Origin: JBCCSZ01 sp039199225
GTDB lineage: Bacteria; Bacteroidota; Bacteroidia; Chitinophagales; Saprospiraceae
Assembly: GCA_039199225.1 (NCBI GenBank)
Contig: JBCCSZ010000013.1
Span: 1-44,752, forward strand
DNA: 44,752 bases
Reading direction: 5' to 3'
Part shown: one piece after another, positions 34,155-41,615 of the stretch
How the letters are laid out: each line of letters starts with the position of its first letter
Position numbering within the stretch: position 1 is the first letter of the stretch
Notes under the pieces: model-generated
Told to the model about the DNA's origin: nothing
The model's input: only the letters and a program-made list of their open reading frames with translations
The model's database searches: none
Position numbers and translations under genes: made by a program

Positions 34155-35780
34155 ATGTATCAATCTGCTCCTTTTTTTTGCTTGCTGCTGACGATGGCCA
34201 TCTGTTGCATGGGATGTCAGGAGGATGGTGGCCAGGCGGAGGGCCGTCCAAAGGTGTTTCACTACAACCAGCCCAATAACATTACCTCTCTAGACCCTGC
34301 TTTTGCAAAGAGCCAGAACAACATCTGGGCCGTAGATCACCTGTACAATGGACTGGTGCAATTGGATGAGGGCCTGAACGTAAGGCCCTGCATTGCCAAA
34401 GACTGGGAGATTTCTCCCGATGGAACACAGTATACGTTTCACCTTAGAACGGATGTATATTTTCACGACAATGAGGCTTTTCCCGCTGGGAAAGGGCGCA
34501 GACTGCTTGCAAAGGATGTAGCCTACAGCCTAGGGCGCATCATCGATACCTTGGTCAACTCTCCCGGATCGTGGATATTCAGTGGTAAATTGGATACGGT
34601 TCAAGCATTTGAGGCATTGGACGATTCCACCTTTGTACTTCGCCTGCGCAAGCCCTTTCGCCCGATGCTGGGGATATTGACGATGCAGTATTGTTCGGTT
34701 GTACCTCGGGAGGCCGTGGAATATTTTGGTCGCGACTTTCGCAGTCATCCGGTGGGCAGCGGTCCCTTCCAACTGAAGCGTTGGCTAGAGAATCAAGCCC
34801 TTTTCTTAATTCGCAACGATCGCTACTTCGAACAAAGACAGGCGGATAAACTTCCTTATGCCGATGGGATTCGGGTGAGCTTCATGGGCGATCGTATGAC
34901 GGCCTTTTTGGAGTTGATCGGCGGCAAGATAGATTTCATTTCTGGCTTAGAATCTTCTTATTCCAACGAGCTGTTGACTTCTGAGGGGCAGCTGCAACCC
35001 AAGCAAAAAGATCGCTTGCAATTTCTCAAGAGCCCCTATCTCAACACCGAATACCTGGGCATTAACATGCAAATGGAAGAAGGGGATTTTCCCCTCAGAG
35101 ATAAGCGAATCCGGCAGGCACTCAACTATGGTTTTGATCGGCAGCAGATGCTTTTTACCCTTCGCAACAGCGTCGGCAAGCCTGCCGTGTCTGGCTTTAC
35201 GCCCCTTGGGCTGCCATCCTACGATGCTCAAAAGGTGAAAGGCTATTCTTACCAACCTGAAAAAGCCAGGCAGCTTATGGCCGAAGCTGGTTTTCCCAAC
35301 GGCGAAGGACTTCCTCCTTTAACCCTGCTGACCAATAAGGATTATCTGGATATTTGCACTTTCATCAGCCGCCAATGGCAAGACATTGGCATTACGGTCA
35401 ACATCGATGTACTTGAATCTGCCACCCTCCGATCCATGATGCGCAAGGGGCAGGCTGCATTTTTTCGGGCCTCCTGGATTGCTGACTACCCGGATGCCGA
35501 AAGTTTTCTAACCGTGTTTTATGGCAAAAATCCTGCGCCACCAAACTATACCCACTTTTCCAGCGATGCTTTCGATCGGCTGTACGAGCAGGCATTGAAC
35601 GAGAACAACGACAGCATCCGCTATGATCTGTACCAACAAATGGATCGTATCCTGGTAGAGGAAGCACCTGTTATCTTCTTGTTTTACGACGAAACAGCCC
35701 TCTTTGCAAGGCGAGAAATAGAGGGCCTCAGCCGAAATGCCATCAATTTGCTATCCGTCAAGGGCATCAAAAAGCCTTAG
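34155..35780 (+). CDS. ABC transporter solute-binding lipoprotein, peptide/nickel family 5
   Basis: 541 residues from the ATG at 34155, whose lipoprotein signal (MYQSAPFFCLLLTMAICCMGC) is lost if the longer frame is used. The body matches SBP_bac_5, the OppA/DppA fold: S-L-D-P-A-F-A near the start, the L-A-x-D-W-E-I-S-P-D-G-x-x-Y-T-F-x-L-R family signature (~75-95 in the mature protein), D-V-A-Y-S-L-G-R-I, and D-K-R-I-R-Q-A-L-N-Y-G-F-D-R. Such proteins bind oligopeptides, nickel or other small solutes. No permease or ATPase gene is beside it. Its stop shares TTAG with the gene on the other strand. Confidence 0.92.
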   Translation: MYQSAPFFCLLLTMAICCMGCQEDGGQAEGRPKVFHYNQPNNITSLDPAFAKSQNNIWAVDHLYNGLVQLDEGLNVRPCIAKDWEISPDGTQYTFHLRTDVYFHDNEAFPAGKGRRLLAKDVAYSLGRIIDTLVNSPGSWIFSGKLDTVQAFEALDDSTFVLRLRKPFRPMLGILTMQYCSVVPREAVEYFGRDFRSHPVGSGPFQLKRWLENQALFLIRNDRYFEQRQADKLPYADGIRVSFMGDRMTAFLELIGGKIDFISGLESSYSNELLTSEGQLQPKQKDRLQFLKSPYLNTEYLGINMQMEEGDFPLRDKRIRQALNYGFDRQQMLFTLRNSVGKPAVSGFTPLGLPSYDAQKVKGYSYQPEKARQLMAEAGFPNGEGLPPLTLLTNKDYLDICTFISRQWQDIGITVNIDVLESATLRSMMRKGQAAFFRASWIADYPDAESFLTVFYGKNPAPPNYTHFSSDAFDRLYEQALNENNDSIRYDLYQQMDRILVEEAPVIFLFYDETALFARREIEGLSRNAINLLSVKGIKKP

Positions 35781-37558
35781 TGCGCAATCAAAAGTTTGAG
35801 GCTACATTGCTCCTTGCCATGGAGCATTCTGACCAGATACAGACCGTTTGGAATATCGGCCACTGAAATGTCCAATTGCTGTTGCCCCTTTTGGGTGCGA
35901 CCTTCGAACAATGAACGAATCTTGCGTCCCTGAAGATCGTACAAGTCCAATGCTATTTGCTGCTCTACGGCTTGATTGAGTTGGATTTGAACCCAATTGC
36001 TGGCCGGAGAAGGGGATAATTGTATTTGATTGGTGACAACATCTGTCTCGATGTCCAGTGCAATCTTTAGTAGCGAACCATCCATGCGAGAAGCTTCGGC
36101 TCTTGTGAGGCTAGCATCCAAGGAGAGCAAATCAGACAATTTTATCGCTCGTTGTGGCTTCAAGTCGAGGTAAAATAAGACTGCATCTGCGGCCAAATCG
36201 TGTGCTTCGACATCGAACCAGGCGAAACTCATCTTGCCATCCGCTTTTTGTGTCAAGTTGAAATTTTCTGCTTTCACGGCTAAAGCACTCTCCGATCCTT
36301 CGAAGGAAAGGTCCTGCAATTCAGCCACTTGTTGGTTCCACTTCAAGCCAAACTGCAAGGCAGCCAATTGAGAAAAAGCTCCACTTTTGATGGGAATGCG
36401 ATAGCTTTGACCCGCCTCGAGCATCCGATCTTCGACGATCAACTGGAATGGGCTTCCTTGCGAACGTCCTTCGCTTGCCGTCGAAGAAGAAAGGACACCT
36501 ACAGTACTAGGATCACCGAGCTTGATGCCGATGATGTTAAAATCGTTGTAATCCTGGTCTAAAAAGCTCTGAGGGATGCAATTCTCATTGGCGGTATCGA
36601 AAGGCTTGTTGGGGTCGGAAAAAGTCACGCAGGACGGTACAAAGCGCCATACCTGGCCGATGGGAAACTCATCTATCAGTCCCAGGATCAATTTGCGAAT
36701 TTCAATGATGTCAAAAGCGGAGAGCGTCCCGGAGCCATTGACATCCGATGCGATGGCTTTGTAGGGAGAGTTGAATGGCTCAATATCCAAAATGTGCTTG
36801 GAAAGCAAAACCAAGTCGTAGGTGGATACACTGGCCAGCGGGTTGCCGGATTTGCTGTAACCCAAATCAATGGGAATATTCTCTGCCACGTCTTGAAAGG
36901 AAAACGAGCCATCTGTCCCAGTGGTCTGTGTTGCCAAACTATTGCTCAGGCGAATGTTGACACCCTCGATGCCCACATCAGCCGTTGTGCGGACTTGTCC
37001 TGAAAAATCGTACTGGCTCACACTCGTGGGGCGTCTGGCCCCCGTAGCAGCGATGGCTTGGTCCAACTTATCGATGGTATCGTCATTGTTGCTTCCCCGA
37101 ACGTTAAAGTTGACACTGCCATCCGGAGCGATGACCACAAAGGTTGGTGTGCCGAAGAAGCGACCGAAGCGGCCATCTTTGTAGGGAACAATGGCGTCTA
37201 AAGCACCGCCGTCACTCCCAGCGCCCAGGTAGGTCAGGGCGTGGCGATCTTCAAACATGGCTACGTCGTTGTTGTCATCGAATGCCTTGTCGCTTAGGGC
37301 GATAAACTCAACATCCATGCTACCACCTCCCCAATCTTGATACAGCACTTCCGTGGCAGGAGCAATAGAATTACAGAAGGGACAGCTGGTAAAGAAAATC
37401 TTGATCAAGACCGTCTTCCCATTGTTGAGAAAGTCGTCATGAAGCCGATACTGCTGTCCATCAGTGGCTGTAATCGTGAAATTTGGAGCTGTTTGTGAAA
37501 ACAATGGCATGCAGAAAAGCATTACCAGGATGGTGGTAAGTGTAGTTATCTTTTTCAT
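35777..37558 (-). CDS. T9SS-secreted thioredoxin-fold protein with dockerin- and cohesin-like regions
   Basis: 593 residues from the ATG at 37558, which starts a clear signal peptide (MKKITTLTTILVMLFCMPLFSQ). Residues ~25-170 are a redoxin/thioredoxin fold with an active-site C-P-F-C (Cys 59 and 62) after F-F-T-S and a cis-Pro loop F-G-T-P-T-F. A carboxypeptidase-like beta domain (~180-235) follows, then a dockerin-like pair (~245-296): S-T-Y-D-L-V-L-L-S-K-H and D-V-N-G-S-G-T-L-S-A-F-D. Next are an I-G-I-K-L-G-D segment, a cohesin-like beta domain (~375-490), and a T9SS type A end (S-P-S-P-A-S-N-W-V ... G-L-Y-L-V-R). It may act on disulfides outside the cell. The C-terminal module recurs in the propeller protein at 41616. 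Confidence 0.88.
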   Translation of the reverse strand: MKKITTLTTILVMLFCMPLFSQTAPNFTITATDGQQYRLHDDFLNNGKTVLIKIFFTSCPFCNSIAPATEVLYQDWGGGSMDVEFIALSDKAFDDNNDVAMFEDRHALTYLGAGSDGGALDAIVPYKDGRFGRFFGTPTFVVIAPDGSVNFNVRGSNNDDTIDKLDQAIAATGARRPTSVSQYDFSGQVRTTADVGIEGVNIRLSNSLATQTTGTDGSFSFQDVAENIPIDLGYSKSGNPLASVSTYDLVLLSKHILDIEPFNSPYKAIASDVNGSGTLSAFDIIEIRKLILGLIDEFPIGQVWRFVPSCVTFSDPNKPFDTANENCIPQSFLDQDYNDFNIIGIKLGDPSTVGVLSSSTASEGRSQGSPFQLIVEDRMLEAGQSYRIPIKSGAFSQLAALQFGLKWNQQVAELQDLSFEGSESALAVKAENFNLTQKADGKMSFAWFDVEAHDLAADAVLFYLDLKPQRAIKLSDLLSLDASLTRAEASRMDGSLLKIALDIETDVVTNQIQLSPSPASNWVQIQLNQAVEQQIALDLYDLQGRKIRSLFEGRTQKGQQQLDISVADIPNGLYLVRMLHGKEQCSLKLLIAH

Positions 37559-37663
37559 GAGTTTGTTTTTTTGCAGAATCGTGGAACGATCCAAATGCTC
37601 CATCAATTTACGAAACTAGTGGCAAAATAGCCAGTATACATACCAAATCGTTATTTTCGCAGC

Positions 37664-38413
37664 ATGGAAAAAGTCATTGTGCAAGACTTGGGACAGATTC
37701 GCTACAAAGATGCTTGGGAGCATCAACAACTACTGCTTAAAGACATCATTGATACAAAGTTGGCAAACAGAAAGTTATCACCGGATGATGAAGGTTATAC
37801 GCTATTGCCCCACCGCTTTCTTTTTTGTGAACATCTGCCGGTCTACACCCTTGGCAAGAGTGGCTCCATCGATCATTTATTGATGGATGAGGAGCAACTT
37901 CAAAAGGAGGGAATCGAGTTTTTTAAAATCAATAGAGGAGGGGACATCACCTACCATGGCCCGGGGCAGGTAGTGGGTTATCCCATCTTTGATCTGGATC
38001 GCTTTTTTACGGATGTTCACAAGTATGTTCGCTACATCGAAGAGGCTGTTATGCGCACCTTGGCGGAATATGGCTTACAGACGATTCGTAAAAAAGGGTA
38101 TACCGGGGTTTGGTTGCCGCAAACAAATGTGTTGCCGCACCGTAAAATATGTGCCATCGGTGTACACCTCAGTCGTTGGGTGACCATGCATGGCTTTGCA
38201 CTCAATGTGAATACCGATCTGGCTTATTTCAGAAATATCATTCCATGTGGAATCAATGAAGACAATATGACGGTTACTTCTATGCAAGTCGAACTCGGTC
38301 GGGCAGTTGATATGGAGGAGGTCCGCAAAAAGATCATTACTCACTTTGCCGAGCTATTCGGCTTTGAATCTGTAGACAACGAACAATATGAAAAAGGATA
38401 TACCTCAGTATAA
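37664..38413 (+). CDS. lipB: Octanoyltransferase (lipoate biosynthesis)
   Basis: 249 residues. LipB moves octanoyl groups from acyl carrier protein to lipoyl domains, the first step of lipoate synthesis. Family motifs are in place: R-G-G-D-I-T-Y-H-G-P-G-Q-V-V-G-Y-P near residue 93, the K-I-C-A-I-G-V-H segment with W-V-T-M-H-G-F-A-L-N-V-N, and the catalytic Cys in I-P-C-G-I with its partner Lys upstream. LipA is not in the window. A TATTTTCG element lies just before the ATG. Its last 26 bases overlap the next gene. Confidence 0.97.
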   Translation: MEKVIVQDLGQIRYKDAWEHQQLLLKDIIDTKLANRKLSPDDEGYTLLPHRFLFCEHLPVYTLGKSGSIDHLLMDEEQLQKEGIEFFKINRGGDITYHGPGQVVGYPIFDLDRFFTDVHKYVRYIEEAVMRTLAEYGLQTIRKKGYTGVWLPQTNVLPHRKICAIGVHLSRWVTMHGFALNVNTDLAYFRNIIPCGINEDNMTVTSMQVELGRAVDMEEVRKKIITHFAELFGFESVDNEQYEKGYTSV

Positions 38414-38786
38414 GGTAGAAGACTTGGCCATTGCCATTGTGCCGCCTGATAACGCTGATGATCTCTGGAACAGCTACATCATCAACCTGAAGGATGAGCC
38501 AATCAGCAATGTACTCATCAAATCTTCTGGCTATGGAAAAATCAATGACAAGGAGGTGAAAACTTCTATTCTAAGGCACTTTTTTGAGCATATTGGCCCG
38601 CTGGAAATCAAGCAAATTGAGCCCATCCAATCGAACTTATTCTCCTTGACCAACGAGTATTGGGTCAGTTTTACCTACGATGGGTACATGTACGACAAGA
38701 AGTACATCTTTGTCATCGGCAGTATCGAGGAGGCCAATTTCACCCTCATTCCGTTCATCAACCGCAAGGGTGTTATGATTCGTTAG
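38388..38786 (+). CDS. Small conserved-looking protein overlapping lipB
   Basis: 132 residues, overlapping the 3' end of lipB by 26 bases in another frame, so it is co-transcribed and may be translationally coupled. It is a compact alpha/beta protein with no signal peptide or membrane segment: V-E-D-L-A-I-A-I-V-P-P near the start, S-S-G-Y-G-K-I-N in the middle and F-I-N-R-K-G-V-M-I-R at the end. I recognise no family. The tight pairing with lipB suggests a related task, but no specific activity can be claimed. Confidence 0.82.
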   Translation: MKKDIPQYKVEDLAIAIVPPDNADDLWNSYIINLKDEPISNVLIKSSGYGKINDKEVKTSILRHFFEHIGPLEIKQIEPIQSNLFSLTNEYWVSFTYDGYMYDKKYIFVIGSIEEANFTLIPFINRKGVMIR

Positions 38787-38921
38787 CCTTCAAGGCATGC
38801 TATTTGTTGTGTTTTTCATATTCGGCTCCAGGCGAAGGGACTACAAATTCATGAAATTTTCGTCTGAAAGGGGGGTAAACCAACTTTAAACTCCGCTGCC
38901 ACACAGCAAATATTCTGGCTC

Positions 38922-39701
38922 ATGAACGAAACAATCCTTTTCAAAGACCTCCACCTGCTGACCCATCTTTTTGCTCCTTCAACAGACTGGATGTGTGTAC
39001 TTGACCCCGACAATAGGGCCAAAAAGGATCTGAGCGGGAAGTTTTTGCACGCTGCTTCAGCCGACGAACTACTCGACTGGCTCAGCGCTCATCCCAACCA
39101 ACAATGCACTTTATTTAACCTATCCGATAAAGTACCCTTGGAGTTGTACTGTCTGGAAAATGTTGAGGCCATCTTCCAATTCTCTGCTCTTGTCAATGGA
39201 GAAGACGGACACTTTGCTTATAAGAAAGGAGTAGGCGAAGCCTTGCAATGGATATTTCCGGTTAGGAGTATGAAAAAGGTGCTGACGGGTGAAGCGATTG
39301 ACTCGGACCAAGAGTCCATCAGTTGGAAGCATCGTTGGAATCGGTTGCTTTTTCAATTTGGTTTGGAAGACCGACTGGTTGATGGCTATTTCAACTTTTA
39401 TTACAAAAAGGAACACCAGCTCGAAAAGCAACTGCGCAAAACACCACACGACGACTACTATCTTCTGGCTGGTCCAATTGTAAAAGACCATCGACTTGCC
39501 TGGGCTCAATTGATCTTGGGGAAAAAAGCTGTCCATCAGGAATCTTTTCGCTTTTCTACCATTGTCAGCCCGTCTGTAACAGCTTCTTCCATTCAAACAG
39601 TCACGCCCAAAGCTCTTTTGCCGCATACCGAATCGAAGGCCGAATCAGGCAAAGGTATTTCAGATACCATCCACCAGCCTGGTAGTGCCAAAAAGCTCTG
39701 A
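38922..39701 (+). CDS. Unrecognised cytoplasmic protein
   Basis: 259 residues with no signal peptide or membrane segment. The first ~200 residues form a compact globular part with many Trp and His residues (A-P-S-T-D-W-M-C-V-L-D-P-D-N-R, W-K-H-R-W-N-R-L-L-F-Q-F-G). The last ~45 are a low-complexity Ser/Thr/Lys tail, probably disordered. No known motif was found. It starts 135 bases after the previous stop and ends before the 346-base gap that holds a terminator-like hairpin and a promoter. Confidence 0.75.
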   Translation: MNETILFKDLHLLTHLFAPSTDWMCVLDPDNRAKKDLSGKFLHAASADELLDWLSAHPNQQCTLFNLSDKVPLELYCLENVEAIFQFSALVNGEDGHFAYKKGVGEALQWIFPVRSMKKVLTGEAIDSDQESISWKHRWNRLLFQFGLEDRLVDGYFNFYYKKEHQLEKQLRKTPHDDYYLLAGPIVKDHRLAWAQLILGKKAVHQESFRFSTIVSPSVTASSIQTVTPKALLPHTESKAESGKGISDTIHQPGSAKKL

Positions 39702-39734
39702 GCACCTCTTTAAATCTCTCTTTTGTCCATTCAC

Positions 39735-39772
39735 GCCTTTTTTGGAAATTTCCACTTCAAAAGGCTGTTTTT
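39735..39772 (+). terminator. Probable terminator after the gene ending at 39701
   Basis: A 7-bp stem GCCTTTT / AAAAGGC closes a 17-base loop that holds the palindrome GGAAATTTCC, and is followed by TGTTTTT. The large loop makes it weaker than the terminators at 17295 and 25883. Confidence 0.45.
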
Positions 39773-39830
39773 CTGCTCAAATAATGATATATTAACAACT
39801 GTGGATGTCATAAAGGTGGTCCGATGAACG

Positions 39831-39862
39831 TTTGATACTCAAATCTATATCGACTACTTTTG
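39831..39862 (+). promoter_or_regulatory. Bacteroidota promoter before the M15-like gene
   Basis: TTTG at 39831-39834 and TACTTTTG at 39855-39862 lie 20 bases apart, both exact consensus matches. The predicted start near 39868 gives a leader of about 180 bases, or a small RNA of its own. Confidence 0.6.
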
Positions 39863-40047
39863 AAGTCACAATAGTTGAAATCATTGTAAGCAGTTAGGTT
39901 TTCAACGGAGCATATTTACTAAAAACAACTTAGGACACAACAATTTCGCCCTAAATGGCCATTCGGCAACTCTGCCTTCTCACTGTTGGTAGAGGCCCAA
40001 TCGATGACACACTGAGAACTACATAAGGATCACACAAGACCGGTTAT

Positions 40048-40785
40048 ATGTTAAAAAAAGGAACACCCATTTTCCTGTGGATTCTGGTATTTTATCTTGC
40101 CTGGACCTACACACCCGCAGGAGAACAAATGTCTCAATGGTTATTTGATTGGCAAACCGATCAACAGCCCATCTGGACCCAAAATGGCATCGACAGCATG
40201 CTGAACGACTTGCCAACACTTGAATACAGTCAACTCGATAAGAAGTACCGAAAGTACGTTGAATCGCTTGATCCTCGCCAGCCTGAGTTGTTGGAAGGGC
40301 AGCGTTTTTATGTCGTCAGTGGAATGGAGATATTTCGCTATGTCGCTGGCGATTTTAGAATTAGGGATTTCTTGCCCAGAGACAGCTACTTTTATCGGAG
40401 CCTTCGGCCCTTTAGCATCAATAGAGATCAGTATTGGTTGGTCGACAAACAGTTGCTGTACAAGGTGCTGGAACTCAAAGATATTCTCTACCGAAAAGGC
40501 TACAACGAAAAGGGCTTCCAGATCGTCAGTGGTTTTCATCTGCCCCAAAAAGGAGATGAAATCGATGGAGCCAACATGAATCGGCATCTTTTGGGACAGG
40601 CTGTCGAAATTGAAATTCGCGATGTGAACGGCGATGGATACAGCAACCAAGCAGATAAAACACTGCTGTTTCAATTGTTGGATCAACAGATCATCGGAAA
40701 TATGGGCGGTATCGGGCGCAATGCCGGCACCATGAGCCTGGACTTTGACGTCAGGGGCTACCGGGCTCGCTGGGACCAACGTTAG
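40048..40785 (+). CDS. M15-like peptidase-fold protein with altered zinc site
   Basis: 245 residues. One N-terminal membrane segment or uncleaved signal (~7-23) places the rest in the periplasm. The C-terminal 100 residues follow the pattern of zinc D-Ala-D-Ala carboxypeptidases (M15): S-G-F-H near 160, N-R-H-L-L-G-Q-A-V-E-I where the family usually has S-x-H-x-x-G-x-A-x-D, and G-G-I-G-R-N near the end. The final motif normally H-x-D-x-R reads L-D-F-D-V-R-G. So the first His is kept, the Asp ligand is Glu, and the last His is missing. It may bind peptidoglycan without cutting it, or use a different metal site. The M15 assignment rests on these spaced motifs only. Confidence 0.75.
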   Translation: MLKKGTPIFLWILVFYLAWTYTPAGEQMSQWLFDWQTDQQPIWTQNGIDSMLNDLPTLEYSQLDKKYRKYVESLDPRQPELLEGQRFYVVSGMEIFRYVAGDFRIRDFLPRDSYFYRSLRPFSINRDQYWLVDKQLLYKVLELKDILYRKGYNEKGFQIVSGFHLPQKGDEIDGANMNRHLLGQAVEIEIRDVNGDGYSNQADKTLLFQLLDQQIIGNMGGIGRNAGTMSLDFDVRGYRARWDQR

Positions 40786-40818
40786 TCGAAAAGAAAGCTC
40801 GCCTTATCTCAAAAAAAC

Positions 40819-40826
40819 TATATTTG
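40819..40826 (+). promoter_or_regulatory. -7 promoter element of the M50-like gene
   Basis: TATATTTG, an exact TAnnTTTG match, lies 24 bases before the ATG at 40850. It implies a leader of about 18 bases and excludes the longer frame that would start inside the previous gene. Confidence 0.5.
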
Positions 40827-40849
40827 TTGTTCATCATAGGTTTGATAAA

Positions 40850-41527
40850 ATGAACAACTCCACTATCGTACGGATCGTATTGGTCCTCATTGCCTATTTT
40901 GCCTTGCGCTACCTCGGTGGCTCCTTCGGTCAGGTGGTCCTTTATCCGATCACGCTGTTTGTCACTTTTCTGCATGAATTCGGTCATGCACTGGGCGCCA
41001 TTATCACCGGTGGCACCGTTGAAAATCTGCAAGTCAATGAAGATGGCAGTGGCTTCACCGTTACAAGAGGCGGCTCCAGAGGCATTATTTTAATGGGTGG
41101 TTACCTCGGAAGTGCCATTCTAGGGAATTTGCTGTTTTACATCGGGTCGCGCAAGCCCAAGCTCTCCGAGTGGACCCTCTACATACTAGCTGTCTGCTTG
41201 ATTATTTCCGCAGTCAAGTGGTTTAATTCTACTTATACAACCTTACTCCTCATCGGCTTTGCCCTATTCTTTTTCCTCTTGGCCAGCCGTACCAAGTTCG
41301 ATCAGGAAGTTTTGATGTTCTTGGGATTGGCCAGTATTCTCTACATCATAGAAGACTTCAACGTCGGCCCTCGATCAGATTTGGATGCCTATGCTGAGCT
41401 ATTCGTGATCGTTCCGGCAGCAGCTTGGATGTACATTTGGCTGTTTATCGCTTTGGGGCTTACCGGTTTCAACCTCTGGCTGATTTTCCGCCGCAGCAAG
41501 CAAGGGAAAGGATTGGGCATCAGTTGA
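40850..41527 (+). CDS. M50B-like membrane metalloprotease
   Basis: 225 residues from the ATG at 40850; the longer frame to 40745 overlaps the previous gene and is ruled out by the promoter element between them. About six membrane segments are seen. The zinc motif H-E-x-x-H is present as F-L-H-E-F-G-H-A-L-G-A within the second segment, followed by the G-G-x-V-E-x-L-x-V segment typical of M50B-type proteins. A later D-L-D-A-Y-A-E-L-F stretch could supply the third ligand in place of the usual N-x-x-P-x-x-D motif. Such proteins may cleave within membranes, but no substrate is known for this group. Confidence 0.85.
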   Translation: MNNSTIVRIVLVLIAYFALRYLGGSFGQVVLYPITLFVTFLHEFGHALGAIITGGTVENLQVNEDGSGFTVTRGGSRGIILMGGYLGSAILGNLLFYIGSRKPKLSEWTLYILAVCLIISAVKWFNSTYTTLLLIGFALFFFLLASRTKFDQEVLMFLGLASILYIIEDFNVGPRSDLDAYAELFVIVPAAAWMYIWLFIALGLTGFNLWLIFRRSKQGKGLGIS

Positions 41528-41615
41528 TACTTATTCATTCACTTTGTGTCGCCTTTCCGATTGCTGATCCATTCAAAATTTGCTAATTTGGTGCAAGTTT
41601 TGAACCACCTATCTC

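Larger units (their letters stand above)
39702..40047 (+). other. Gap with a terminator-like hairpin, a promoter and a long leader
   Basis: 346 bases with no credible gene. It contains a terminator-like hairpin (39735-39772) and a good promoter (39831-39862), then about 180 bases of predicted leader before the next gene. A 23-codon open frame (ATG 39955, TAA 40024-40026) lies within it; it could be a leader peptide but has no supporting evidence. Confidence 0.5.

Noticed and set aside
39955..40026. 23-codon open frame as a leader peptide
   Set aside because: It has no initiation signal, conservation data or codon bias to support it; mentioned only as part of the gap.
40745..40849. Extended start of the M50-like gene overlapping the M15-like gene
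   Set aside because: A TAnnTTTG promoter element lies between the genes and the ATG at 40850 follows it at a normal distance.
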